From Rhodospirillales bacterium (GTDB lineage Bacteria > Pseudomonadota > Alphaproteobacteria > UBA828): a stretch of DNA of 64,000 bases. Within the stretch, counting starts at the first letter, position 1. Each line of letters begins with the position of its first letter. Below, in pieces: positions 45,467 to 54,779 of this stretch. The position numbers and the translations under genes were made by a program. The stretch spans positions 1-64,000 of the forward strand of contig JAPPMY010000259.1 in the NCBI GenBank assembly GCA_028818855.1, written 5' to 3'. The notes under the pieces are model-generated. The model was not told the origin of the DNA, searched no databases, and saw only the letters and a list, made by a program, of their open reading frames with translations.

Positions 45467-46279
45467 CTACTCCAACACCGGCAGAGCAACGAGATAGTCG
45501 AAGAGCGCCTTGGCGATGCGCTGACGCTCTTCTTCATCCAGGCGGACGGAGAGGGGCGGCATCGTCGTCTCTTCGAGCACGGAGAGCGGCGCCAGCACCA
45601 GACTCACGAACTCCGCCTCTTCGTAGTCCTTGGTGATTTCCGCGAGGTTGCCCTCGAACTTCTCGCCGCCGTAGCCGTTCACCATGTGGCAGCGCAGGCA
45701 GTGTTCTTTGGCGAGCGCGGCGCCTTCGTGAAAGCGGGCGTCGAGGCCCGCGGGCAGCAGCGCTGTATCCGAGAGAACGACGAGGTTCGCCTCGGCTATC
45801 TGATAGATCCATGTGCCCGGGCCCTCCTCGATCAGGGCGGGGTTCCCGATATTGTCCCAGACCAGATAGTAGGGTCCGAGCGGCACGTCGGTCTGGTTCT
45901 GCAACAGATTGTCGACCGTAAAGGGCGACCCGTCCCCGAGTGCGAAGACGAAGAAGGCATCCACCGTCAGGAAGCGGTTGGCGGGGACACGCAAGACGTA
46001 GCCGTCCAGCGCGCGCAACTCGACGGTCTCGGCCTGGCTCTCCCAGTCCGCCCCGAACAGCTCCGCCAGGACATCGACGGCGGGGTACCCCACGTAATCG
46101 ATGGCGACATGCTCGTCGCCCACGCTCAGGTGCGGCTCGTAGACCGTCACAGTCCCGGCCGGAGTCCCCATCCGCGCCTGCAAATCGTCGACGGCCGGCA
46201 TGTCCGCCGCGCGAAGGGGCGATGCCGCCAGCAACGCCAGGCCGAACATGGCGACCGATAGAGTGAACAGTCGATACAT
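45467..46279 (-). CDS. Periplasmic c-type cytochrome with an N-terminal oxidoreductase-like domain
   Basis: A 270-residue exported protein. A signal peptide covers residues 1-24 (cleavage after LRA). Residues 30-170 look like a fragment of a molybdopterin-oxidoreductase fold, with VAIDYVGYPAVDVLAELFG and RALDGYVLRVP, but no cofactor cysteine is seen. Residues 180-265 are a cytochrome c domain with haem motif CLRCH (194-198) and axial Met240 in TTMPPL. Likely an electron carrier whose partner is unknown. Start at the ATG 46277-46279 after GGGAGAG. Confidence 0.75.
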   Translation of the reverse strand: MYRLFTLSVAMFGLALLAASPLRAADMPAVDDLQARMGTPAGTVTVYEPHLSVGDEHVAIDYVGYPAVDVLAELFGADWESQAETVELRALDGYVLRVPANRFLTVDAFFVFALGDGSPFTVDNLLQNQTDVPLGPYYLVWDNIGNPALIEEGPGTWIYQIAEANLVVLSDTALLPAGLDARFHEGAALAKEHCLRCHMVNGYGGEKFEGNLAEITKDYEEAEFVSLVLAPLSVLEETTMPPLSVRLDEEERQRIAKALFDYLVALPVLE

Positions 46280-46447
46280 CTCTTTCTCTCCCTGTCCGAG
46301 AAAGCGCCCGTCCCGACGCCGGACGGGCCGATGCGCATCGTAGAGACCTCTGGCTCCGTCTCTCAAGCCCAGGGCGAGTCCTCAACCCTTCCATCCGGCC
46401 TGCGATCTGCTATGTCTCGTGGGCGGAACGCGCGGCGGGAGGAGGCG

Positions 46448-47731
46448 ATGGCGGCACGGGTGGGGGCGGCGGTGCGCCGGAACCGGGGGTTCCCCCAGGC
46501 GAGCCGTCCGTGGGCGGACCTCAAGGCCGAGATGCTGGCGGCCCGTGGGGATGACAACCCCTGGTGCCACGAGCGGAGCTTCACCGCCGCCTACTTCGCG
46601 GGCGAGGACGTGCTGCGCTGCGCGCACGAGGCCTACGACGCCTATCGGGACGAGAACGGCCTCTTCGCCAAAGGCGCCTATCCGAGCCTGGCGGCGCTGG
46701 AGCGCGAGCTGATCGCGGGCGTGCTCGACCTCCTGCACGCGCCGGACGCCGCCGGCGGGTCGACGACCGCCGGCGGCACCGAGAGCATCCTCATGGCCAT
46801 GAAGGCCGCGCGCGACTGGGCGCGGGAGCACCGCCCCGCTGCAGGCGTGCCCGAGGTCGTGGTGCCGAAGACGGCCCACGCGGCCTTCGACAAGGGAGCG
46901 GAATGGCTCGGCATGAAGGTGGTCCGCATGTCCCGGAGCCAGGGCTGGCGCGCCGACGTGGCCGGCATGGCCGATGCCATCGGCGAGAACACGGTGATGA
47001 TCGCGGGCTCCGCGCCGCCCTATCCCTACGGCGAGACCGACCCCATCGAGGAGATCGCGGCGCTCGCCCGCGAGCACGACCTCTGGATGCACTCCGACGG
47101 CTGCATCGGCGGCATGATCCTGCCCTTCATGAAGGCGCTGGGCGATGCGATCCCGCCGTTCGACTTCGCCGTCCCCGGCGTCACCTCGATGTCGGTCGAC
47201 ATGCACAAGTTCGGCTACGCCCACAAGGGCATCTCGCTGTGCCTGCTGCGGGACAAGGCGCTGGAGCGCTACCACCGCACGACCTTCGAGGGCTGGCCCG
47301 CCGGCACCTATTCGACCCCCACCATCACCGGCACGCGCTCGGGCGGCGGAGTCGCCAGCGCCTGGGCGGTGATGACCCATCTGGGAGAGGAGGGCTACCT
47401 CCGCATTCACGAGACCCAGCGGGCCATCCGCGAGCGCCTGATTGCGGGGATCGAGGCCGTCGAGGGCCTCGTGGTGCTGGGGCGCCCGCACGCGCTCCAC
47501 GTCACGTTCCATGCCGACGGCTTCGACATCTTCGCGGTGGAGGAGGGGATGGCGGCGCGTGGCTGGCGCTCGATCCGCATGCGCGAGCCGGACTCGATCC
47601 TGCTCTGGCTCAACATGAAGCACACGGCGAGCATCGACGCCTATCTCACCGATCTTGGCGAGGTCACGGCGGCCGTGCGAAGCGGCGGGCTTGCGGCGGC
47701 GAAGCGCGGCGCTTCCAACTATGCGACCTGA
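46448..47731 (+). CDS. PLP-dependent decarboxylase/aldolase, sphingosine-phosphate lyase-like
   Basis: A 427-residue fold-type I PLP enzyme of the group II decarboxylase family. PLP binding is by Lys254 in SVDMHKFGYAHKG, with HSDGCIGG as the Asp motif and TTAGGTESILMAMKAARDW (about 106-124) as the phosphate loop. The overall pattern is nearer to sphingosine-1-phosphate lyase than to glutamate decarboxylase, but bacteria use such proteins on other substrates. The ATG at 46448 follows GGGAGGAGG. It is followed 24 nt later by a carboxypeptidase gene. Confidence 0.85.
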   Translation: MAARVGAAVRRNRGFPQASRPWADLKAEMLAARGDDNPWCHERSFTAAYFAGEDVLRCAHEAYDAYRDENGLFAKGAYPSLAALERELIAGVLDLLHAPDAAGGSTTAGGTESILMAMKAARDWAREHRPAAGVPEVVVPKTAHAAFDKGAEWLGMKVVRMSRSQGWRADVAGMADAIGENTVMIAGSAPPYPYGETDPIEEIAALAREHDLWMHSDGCIGGMILPFMKALGDAIPPFDFAVPGVTSMSVDMHKFGYAHKGISLCLLRDKALERYHRTTFEGWPAGTYSTPTITGTRSGGGVASAWAVMTHLGEEGYLRIHETQRAIRERLIAGIEAVEGLVVLGRPHALHVTFHADGFDIFAVEEGMAARGWRSIRMREPDSILLWLNMKHTASIDAYLTDLGEVTAAVRSGGLAAAKRGASNYAT

Positions 47732-47755
47732 GCCGGGCCGGGGGCGGGACGCGCG

Positions 47756-48889
47756 GTGAGCCTCGCTATCGACTGCGATTTCGACGGCGGCAACATCCGC
47801 TGCCTCGCGGCGCCTGCGCCGGACAGGATCAGGCTGGAGATCGTGCCCGACGCGGGCGGGCGGTTCTTCCAGTGGTTCTATTTCCGGGTGCGCGGCGCCG
47901 CCGGCAGGGACTGCGTGCTCAGGATCGAGAACGCGGGCGACGCGACGTATCCCGACGGCTGGCGGGACTACCGCGCCTGCGCCTCGGAGGACGGCGAGGA
48001 CTGGCCCCGCGTCGCGACCGCGTACGACGGCAAGGTGCTGACCATCCGCCACAGGCCTGCCGGCGACGAGGTGCGCTTCGCCTACTTCGCGCCCTATCCG
48101 ATGGCGCGCCACGACGCGCTGATCGCGGGTGCCAAGGAATCGCCCCTCGTCACCGCGCGGCGGCTCGGCAAGACCCTCGACGGGGCACCGCTCGACCTGC
48201 TGGAGATCGGCGGGGCAACGCCGACGTCGCGGACCTGCTGGGTCATCGGGCGCCAGCATCCCGGCGAGTCCATGGCCGAGTGGTGGATGGAGGGCTTCCT
48301 GGAGCGGCTTCTGGACCCCGCCGACGCGCTCGCAGGCACGCTGCTGGAGAAGGCAAGGGTCTTCGTGGTGCCCAACATGAACCCCGACGGCAGCCGCCGC
48401 GGGCACCTCAGGACCAACGCGGCGGGCATCAACCTCAATCGCGCCTGGGCTGCGCCCAGCATGGAAGAAAGTCCCGAGGTCTATCTCGTCAGTCGACTCA
48501 TGGCGCGCACCGGCGTCGATTTCTGCCTGGACGTCCACGGCGACGAGGCGCTGCCCTACAACTTCATCGCCGGGCCCGAAGGCATCCCCTCCTATTCCGA
48601 CGCGTTGGCGCGGAAGCTCGCGCGCTTCCAGGCGGCGCTCGTGGCGGCGAATTCTGATTTCCAGACCGAGCATGGCTATGGGGCGACCCCGCCGGGAAAG
48701 GCCAACCTCGCCATCTGCGCCAACCACGTGGCCGAGACCTTCGGCTGCCTCGCCATGACCCTGGAGATGCCCTTCAAGGACGCGGCAAACGCGCCAGACC
48801 GCCGCAACGGCTGGTCGCCCGCGCGCTCACACCACCTCGGCCGCAGCAGCCTCGAGGCGCTGGCCGCGGTGATCGATACCCTGCGCTGA
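47756..48889 (+). CDS. M14 zinc carboxypeptidase, cytosolic (AGBL/CCP-like) type
   Basis: A 377-residue M14 peptidase with an N-terminal beta-sandwich domain (about 1-115) as in cytosolic carboxypeptidases that trim polyglutamate tails in eukaryotes. Zinc ligands are His168 and Glu171 (RQHPGES) and His261 (DVHGDE); the catalytic Glu337 is in LEMPFK. No signal peptide, so cytoplasmic. GTG start, 24 nt after the PLP gene. Bacterial substrates of this subfamily are not known. Confidence 0.87.
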   Translation: MSLAIDCDFDGGNIRCLAAPAPDRIRLEIVPDAGGRFFQWFYFRVRGAAGRDCVLRIENAGDATYPDGWRDYRACASEDGEDWPRVATAYDGKVLTIRHRPAGDEVRFAYFAPYPMARHDALIAGAKESPLVTARRLGKTLDGAPLDLLEIGGATPTSRTCWVIGRQHPGESMAEWWMEGFLERLLDPADALAGTLLEKARVFVVPNMNPDGSRRGHLRTNAAGINLNRAWAAPSMEESPEVYLVSRLMARTGVDFCLDVHGDEALPYNFIAGPEGIPSYSDALARKLARFQAALVAANSDFQTEHGYGATPPGKANLAICANHVAETFGCLAMTLEMPFKDAANAPDRRNGWSPARSHHLGRSSLEALAAVIDTLR

Positions 48890-48899
48890 CCCGGCCGGA

Positions 48900-50195
48900 T
48901 CAGGTCTCGTCGGTGGCGAAACCGGCGCTCGGCTTCGCGTCGGGCAAGCGCACGTAGGCCAGGCAGGCCAGCGCGACCAAGGCTGCAAGGAAGGCGAAGA
49001 GCGCCTGGTAGGCGATGGCAGGGGCCGCGCCCTCCGTCGCCGGAAAGGCGCCCACGATCACGCCGCCCAGCGCCTGCAGCACCGCCGGCCCGCCCATGAA
49101 GGCGATCGCCATGAGCGCCATGCCGCGGCCCGCGAGCCGATCCGGCAGCAGCGAGCGTGCGTGGCCCGCGACCAGGATGTTGTAGGAGCCGCAGCCGCCG
49201 ATCACGGCGAAGAGCAGGATCACCGCCCAGGTCGCGAGACCCGGCAGCGCGGCGAGCAGCGCCAGCGCGCCGGCAACGGGGGCGGCGCACCCGAGGATGA
49301 TCCCCTTGCGCGTGTCCAGCCGGCGCTCGATGGGCCCGAGCACGAGGTTGGTGATGATCAGCGCGACCGCCATGACCAGCAGCGCGTTGCCGGCTTCGAT
49401 CGGCCCGAGGCCGTGACGGTCCGCGAGAAAGGGTCCGCCCCAGAGGCCCAGCACGGTGATAACCACCGGATAGGACGAGAACCCCATCAGCGTGAGCGTC
49501 GGGAATCCCGGCGTCGCCAGCGCGGCGCGGACCCCGCCCAGGCTCTCGCGCAGCCCCTCGCCGGGGGCCGCGCCGCTTCTCTCCGCAGCCGGGCGGTCGC
49601 GCGCCAGCGCGTAGATGGCGATGGCGCCTGCCGCCGTCAGCCCCGCCGCGCCCCAGAAGGCCACACGCCAGCCGAGGGTCTCCGCAACTGCGGCGAGCGG
49701 CGTGGTGGAGAGCAGCCCGCCGGCGCCGCCGATGGCGATCATCCGCCCCATCCAGGTGCTGAAGGAGGCCGCCGGCGCCCACTGGCCGAAGAGGAAGAGC
49801 GAGCCCATGAGCACGCCCGAGCAGCCGACGCCGAGCAGCAGGCGTCCCGCCATCAGCATCGCCTCGCCCTCCGACAGCCCATAGAGGATCGAGCCCGCGA
49901 TCGCGGCGGTGAGCACGACGGGCACCGTGCGCCGCGCGCCGAAGCGGTCGAACAGCATGCCCAACGGAATCTGCGCCGCGCCGAAGGCGAGGAAGAACAT
50001 GCCGGTGAGCAGGCCGAGGGCTTCGGGCGAGAGGCCGAATTCGGCGCTCAACGTCTTGGCGATGACGGCGTTGGAGGCGCGGAAGAACTGGCTCAGGACG
50101 AAGACCGCGCCGAAGCAGACGATCACCGCGATGAGCGGATCGAGCCCGCGCGGTGGCCTGGTGGCCGCGGTCGAGGTCTCAGCCTGCGAGCGCAT
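48900..50195 (-). CDS. Major facilitator superfamily transporter
   Basis: A 431-residue MFS permease with 12 predicted helices. Motif A appears as GMLFDRFGARR after helix 2 and GRLLLGVGCSG lies in helix 4. No substrate can be assigned. It begins inside the end of chrA, overlapping it by 17 nt, so the two are coupled; it converges on the carboxypeptidase gene. Confidence 0.9.
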   Translation of the reverse strand: MRSQAETSTAATRPPRGLDPLIAVIVCFGAVFVLSQFFRASNAVIAKTLSAEFGLSPEALGLLTGMFFLAFGAAQIPLGMLFDRFGARRTVPVVLTAAIAGSILYGLSEGEAMLMAGRLLLGVGCSGVLMGSLFLFGQWAPAASFSTWMGRMIAIGGAGGLLSTTPLAAVAETLGWRVAFWGAAGLTAAGAIAIYALARDRPAAERSGAAPGEGLRESLGGVRAALATPGFPTLTLMGFSSYPVVITVLGLWGGPFLADRHGLGPIEAGNALLVMAVALIITNLVLGPIERRLDTRKGIILGCAAPVAGALALLAALPGLATWAVILLFAVIGGCGSYNILVAGHARSLLPDRLAGRGMALMAIAFMGGPAVLQALGGVIVGAFPATEGAAPAIAYQALFAFLAALVALACLAYVRLPDAKPSAGFATDET

Positions 50196-51411
50196 CGATC
50201 CCCCAGCCCGCGAGCGCGCCCAGGATCACCACGGCCCAGGGCGGCACCTTCCAGAAGGCGAGAAGCACGAATGCCGCGAGCCCGAGCGCGAGGTCGGCCG
50301 GCGTGCGGATGCCGCCCGTCCATATCGGGTCGTAGAAGGCTGCGCCCAGCAGGCCGACCACGGCCGCGTTCACGCCGAGCATCGCGCGGTTCGCCAGCGC
50401 GATGCGCCTGAGCCGCACCCAGAAGGGAAGCGCGCCCACCACCAGGAGGAACGAGGGCAGGAAGACCGCGGCGAGGCAGAGCAGCCCGCCCGGCACGCCG
50501 CCCGGCCCGATGCCCGCGACCGCGCCGAGGTAGGCGGCGAAGGTGAAGAGCGGTCCCGGCACCGCCTGCGCAGCGCCATAGCCCGCCATGAAGGTCTCGT
50601 TCGCGACCCAGCCAGGCGGCACGACCTCCGCCTGCAGCAGCGGCAGCAGGACGTGGCCGCCGCCGAAGACCAGGGAAGCGGAGCGGTAGAAGCCGTCGAA
50701 CAAGCTCAGCGCCTCCGCTGGCCAGGCGGCGGCAAGGATCGGGAGTGCCGCGAGCAGCGCGAGGAAGAGCGCGAGCAGCAGGACGGCGAGCCGCCTGTCC
50801 ACCGCTATCCCGAGGGACGCATCGCCGGCGTCGGAGGCCGGGCGCAGGAAGATCAGGCCGGCCACCGCGCCTGCGGCGATGATCGCGACGTGCGTCACCA
50901 CCGAGGGCGCCAGCAGGGCGGCTATGGCGGCGAGCACGGCGATCGTGGCGCGCGGCGCATCGGGGCAAAGCGTCCGCGCCATGCCCCAGAGCGCCTGCGC
51001 CACCACCGCCGCGGCGACGACCTTCAGCCCCTGCAGCGCGCCGGCGGGGATCGCGTCCTCGTAGGCCGCGACGCCGTAGCCGAAGGCCACCATCAGCACC
51101 GCCGAGGGGAGCGTGAAGCCCACCCATGCCGCCACCGCGCCTGGCAGCCCCGCCTTCGCGAGCCCGATGCCGATGCCGACCTGGCTGGAGGTCGGCCCCG
51201 GCAGCATCTGGCAGAGCGCCACGAGGTCCGCGTAGGCGCTGTCCTCGATCCAGCGGCGGCGCGCGACGAAGGCTTCCCGAAAGTAGCCGATGTGCGCCAC
51301 CGGCCCGCCGAACGACGTCAGCCCCAGCACCAGAAAGGCGATAAAGACGCGCGCCGCGGGCTCCCGACCCGCGCGGCCGCCTGCGCCTCTGCCGCTTCTG
51401 CCCTCGCTCAT
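50179..51411 (-). CDS. chrA: Chromate transporter ChrA, two-domain form
   Basis: A 410-residue CHR-superfamily membrane protein with two homologous halves. The first half has the signature LTSFGGPVAHIGYFREAF, the second the repeat FGGGHVLLPLLQAE. Long two-domain ChrA proteins expel chromate and give resistance. The ATG at 51409-51411 is chosen; the frame extends 24 codons further upstream into a non-homologous stretch. First of two genes on this strand; no chrB regulator is adjacent. Confidence 0.9.
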   Translation of the reverse strand: MSEGRSGRGAGGRAGREPAARVFIAFLVLGLTSFGGPVAHIGYFREAFVARRRWIEDSAYADLVALCQMLPGPTSSQVGIGIGLAKAGLPGAVAAWVGFTLPSAVLMVAFGYGVAAYEDAIPAGALQGLKVVAAAVVAQALWGMARTLCPDAPRATIAVLAAIAALLAPSVVTHVAIIAAGAVAGLIFLRPASDAGDASLGIAVDRRLAVLLLALFLALLAALPILAAAWPAEALSLFDGFYRSASLVFGGGHVLLPLLQAEVVPPGWVANETFMAGYGAAQAVPGPLFTFAAYLGAVAGIGPGGVPGGLLCLAAVFLPSFLLVVGALPFWVRLRRIALANRAMLGVNAAVVGLLGAAFYDPIWTGGIRTPADLALGLAAFVLLAFWKVPPWAVVILGALAGWGIDALAG

Positions 51412-51548
51412 GGAGACCGGGAATACGCCATTTCGCTGGCACTGACACGTGAAGCCGCCGTCGCTGCCTTGGAGCGCCCTCAAACTTTGCCCGGCCCGGT
51501 GATACGCTCCCTGCAGTGGACGGCGCCGAGGCAGCAGACGAGCAGGCG

Positions 51549-52220
51549 ATGACGGGAGAAGCGACGCAGGCCGCGCCCTTCGAGGCGGCGCACTGGGACC
51601 TCGTGCCGGGGGGCACCGCGCTCGTCGTCATCGACGCGCAGAACGACTTTCTCCATCCGGAGGGGTGGTACGCGGAGCAGGGCATCGACATCGGACACAT
51701 GCGGCGCTGCATCGAGCCGTTGAAGGCGCTCCTCGCCGCTGCGCGGAGCAAGGGCATCCCCATCGTCTGGACCCGCCACGGGGTGAGAGGCGCGGAGGAC
51801 GGCGGGCCGTTCATGCAGCTCCGGCCCTTCCTCGCAGAGGGCGGGCTCAGGCGCGAGACCTGGGGCTGGGAGGTGCTGGCGGAGCTCAGCCCCCAGCCCG
51901 ACGACTGGTATGTCGCGAAGACGCGGCTCAGCGCCTTCTACGGCACGGACCTGGAGGTCGTGTTGCGGGGGATCGGGGCGGAGACGGTGCTGATGACCGG
52001 CGTGCTCACCAATCAATGCGTCGCGGCGACGTCCAAGGACGCGATGTTCCGCGACTTCAAGCCCATCGTGATCGAGGAGTGCACGGGGACGACGCTGCCG
52101 CACCTGCATGAGCCCGCGATCGAGATGATGCGGGTCGGCTGGACCGAGGTGCGCGATCTCGACTCCGCTCTGAGCGAGATCAGGCAGCTTGCGCCCGCTC
52201 GGCCGGCGGGGGCCTCCTGA
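51549..52220 (+). CDS. Isochorismatase-family cysteine hydrolase
   Basis: A 223-residue hydrolase with the family triad Asp29 (VIDAQNDF), Lys124 (AKTRLSAF) and Cys157 (TNQCVAA). The family includes isochorismatase, nicotinamidase, ureidoacrylate and N-carbamoylsarcosine amidohydrolase. The stop overlaps the start of a sarcosine/dimethylglycine dehydrogenase-like gene (TGATG), which favours an amidase producing an N-methyl amino acid, such as N-carbamoylsarcosine hydrolase; that is inference. A GTG 33 nt upstream is an alternative start. Confidence 0.85.
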   Translation: MTGEATQAAPFEAAHWDLVPGGTALVVIDAQNDFLHPEGWYAEQGIDIGHMRRCIEPLKALLAAARSKGIPIVWTRHGVRGAEDGGPFMQLRPFLAEGGLRRETWGWEVLAELSPQPDDWYVAKTRLSAFYGTDLEVVLRGIGAETVLMTGVLTNQCVAATSKDAMFRDFKPIVIEECTGTTLPHLHEPAIEMMRVGWTEVRDLDSALSEIRQLAPARPAGAS

Positions 52221-54667
52221 TGGCTGCCGAGCTGCCGCGCTCGGCCCGCGTCGTCATCGTCGGCGGCGGGGTGGTCGGCTGCTCCGTTGCCTATCACCTG
52301 GCGCGTGCCGGCGTCTCCGACGTGGTGCTGCTGGAGCGCCGCGAGCTCACGTGCGGTACCACCTGGCATGCCGCCGGCCTCATCGGCCAGCTCCGACCGT
52401 CCAAGCGGATGACCGAGCTCGCCAAGTACACGGCCGAGCTCTACACGGACCTCGAGGCGGAGACGGGCCAGGCGACCGGCTTCAAGCAGAACGGCTCGAT
52501 CTCGCTCGCCACCTCGCAAGGCCGCTTCGACGAGCTGAAGCGGAGCGCCTCCATGGCCAAGGTGTTCGACCTCCGCGTCGACGTGCTCGGCCCGGACGAG
52601 ATCAAGGAGCGCTACCCGCTGATCGTCGTCGACGATGTGGTGGGCGGGATCTTCATCCCCTCCGACGGCCAGGCCAACCCCATCGACGTGAGCCGCGCGA
52701 TGGCCAGGGGGGCGCGGGACGGCGGGGTGCTCGTCCGCGAGAACACACCCGTCAACGGCGTCAACCACGACGGCGAGCGGATCACCGGTGTCGAGACGGC
52801 GGAAGGCCCGATTGCGGCAGAGACGGTGGTGCTCTCGGCCGGCATGTGGACCCGTGCGCTTGCGGCCACCATCGGCGTCCACGTGCCGCTCCACGCCTGC
52901 GAGCACTTCTACGTGATGACCGATCCGTTCGAGGGCGTGACGCCGGACCTGCCCGTGCTGCGCGACTACGATGGCTGCGCCTACTACAAGGAGGACGCTG
53001 GCAAGATCCTGCTCGGCGCCTTCGAGCCCGAGGCGAAGCCCTGGGGCATGGACGGCATCCCCGAGGACTTCAGCTTCGACCAGCTTCCAGACGACTGGGA
53101 CCACTTCGAGCCGGTGCTGATGCAGGCGCTGAAGCGCATGCCGGCGCTCGCCGACGCCGGCATCCAGACCTTCTTCTGCGGGCCGGAGAGCTTCACCCCC
53201 GACGACCGCTACCACCTCGGCGAGGCGCCCGGTCTCGCCGGCTGCTACGTGGCCGCAGGCTTCAACTCCATCGGCATCCAGTCAGCCGGCGGCGCCGGCA
53301 AGGTGCTGGCCGCGTGCATCAAGTCCGGCGGGCCGCTGGTCGACATGTGGGACGTGGATATCCGCCGCAACCTGCCCTTCCAGACCAACCGGCGCTACCT
53401 GCGTGAGCGGGTAAGCGAGACGCTCGGCCTCCTCTACGACAACCACTGGCCCTTCCGCCAGTACGCGACCGCGCGGGGCGTTCGCCGCTCGCCCTTCCAC
53501 GACCGGCTCGTGGCGCGGGGCGCCTGCCACGGCGAGGCCTTCGGCTGGGAGCGGCCCAACTGGTACGCGGCAGACGGCATGGAGCCCCGCTACGAATACA
53601 GTTTTGGCCGGCAGAACTGGTTCGCCTGCTCGGCGGAAGAGCACCGCGCGGTACGGCAAGCCGTTGGCCTCTTCGACCAGACCTCCTTCGCCAAGTTCCG
53701 CCTGCAGGGCCGCGACGCGGCGCATGTTCTGGGCCGAGTTTCCGCCAACGAGGTGGACGTGCCGCCGGGCCGCATCGTCTACACCCAGTGGCTCAACGCG
53801 GCGGGCGGCATCGAGGCCGACCTCACCGTGACGAGGCTCGCGGACGACGACTACCTGATCGTGACCTCGGGCGAGTTCCAGGTGCGGGATGCCCTCTGGC
53901 TCGGGCGTCACATTCCCGAAGGCGCGCACGCGGTGCTCACCGATGTGACCTCCGGGATCGCAGTGCTCGGCATCATGGGTCCGCGCTCCCGCGACCTGTT
54001 GCAGTCCCTGAGCCCGGACGACCTCGGCAGCGAGGCCTTCCCCTTCGGCGCCAGTCGGGAGATCGAGCTTGGCCTGGGGTACGCGCGCGCATCGCGCATC
54101 ACCTACGTGGGCGAGCTCGGCTGGGAGCTCTACATCCCGACCGAGTTCGCGGCCGGCATCTACGACGCGCTGGTGGAAGCGGGGGAGGACGTGGGGCTCC
54201 GCCACGTCGGCATGCACGCCATGAACTCGCTCAGGATCGAGAAGGCGTATCGCCACTACGGCCACGACATCACCGACGCCGACACGCCGCTGGAGGCCGG
54301 CCTCGGCTTCGCGGTCAGGCTGGAGAAGCCGGGCGGCTTCATCGGGCGCGAGGCCCTGCTGCGCCAGCGGGAGGAGGGCGTGCGCCAGCGCTTGGTGCAG
54401 TTCCTGCTCGAGGATCCGGAGCCGCTGCTCTACCACAACGAGCCGATCTGGCGGGACGATGCGATCTGCGGCTACATCCGCTCCGGCATGTACGGCCACA
54501 CGCTGGGCGGCGCGGTCGGCCTCGGCTATGTCGAGAACGGGGGGGGCGTGGACGCGGACCACGTGAATGCCGGCCGCTACGAGATCGAGGTCGCGGGCGT
54601 CCGCTATCCCGCGCGGGCCTCGCTGCGCCCCCTCTACGACCCCACGTCCGGCCGTATCAAGGCCTGA
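52220..54667 (+). CDS. FAD-dependent sarcosine/dimethylglycine dehydrogenase-like protein
   Basis: An 815-residue two-part enzyme. The N-terminal half (1-430) is a DAO-type FAD oxidoreductase with GGGVVG (15-20) and CGTTWHAAG, whose His50 corresponds to the residue that carries FAD covalently in dimethylglycine dehydrogenase. The C-terminal half (about 440-810) is a GcvT-like folate-binding domain that captures formaldehyde as methylene-tetrahydrofolate. It demethylates N-methylglycines or related amines. Translationally coupled to the isochorismatase-family gene. Confidence 0.9.
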   Translation: MAAELPRSARVVIVGGGVVGCSVAYHLARAGVSDVVLLERRELTCGTTWHAAGLIGQLRPSKRMTELAKYTAELYTDLEAETGQATGFKQNGSISLATSQGRFDELKRSASMAKVFDLRVDVLGPDEIKERYPLIVVDDVVGGIFIPSDGQANPIDVSRAMARGARDGGVLVRENTPVNGVNHDGERITGVETAEGPIAAETVVLSAGMWTRALAATIGVHVPLHACEHFYVMTDPFEGVTPDLPVLRDYDGCAYYKEDAGKILLGAFEPEAKPWGMDGIPEDFSFDQLPDDWDHFEPVLMQALKRMPALADAGIQTFFCGPESFTPDDRYHLGEAPGLAGCYVAAGFNSIGIQSAGGAGKVLAACIKSGGPLVDMWDVDIRRNLPFQTNRRYLRERVSETLGLLYDNHWPFRQYATARGVRRSPFHDRLVARGACHGEAFGWERPNWYAADGMEPRYEYSFGRQNWFACSAEEHRAVRQAVGLFDQTSFAKFRLQGRDAAHVLGRVSANEVDVPPGRIVYTQWLNAAGGIEADLTVTRLADDDYLIVTSGEFQVRDALWLGRHIPEGAHAVLTDVTSGIAVLGIMGPRSRDLLQSLSPDDLGSEAFPFGASREIELGLGYARASRITYVGELGWELYIPTEFAAGIYDALVEAGEDVGLRHVGMHAMNSLRIEKAYRHYGHDITDADTPLEAGLGFAVRLEKPGGFIGREALLRQREEGVRQRLVQFLLEDPEPLLYHNEPIWRDDAICGYIRSGMYGHTLGGAVGLGYVENGGGVDADHVNAGRYEIEVAGVRYPARASLRPLYDPTSGRIKA

Positions 54668-54779
54668 CCCTCGCCTCACGGCGCCGATGCGCCGTGCCAT
54701 CGCCCGGCGCCTTTGCCCACACGCGTCCGGCAGGCGACACTGGACGCTCGTGACGGACATACGGCGCGGAGGCGACAGG

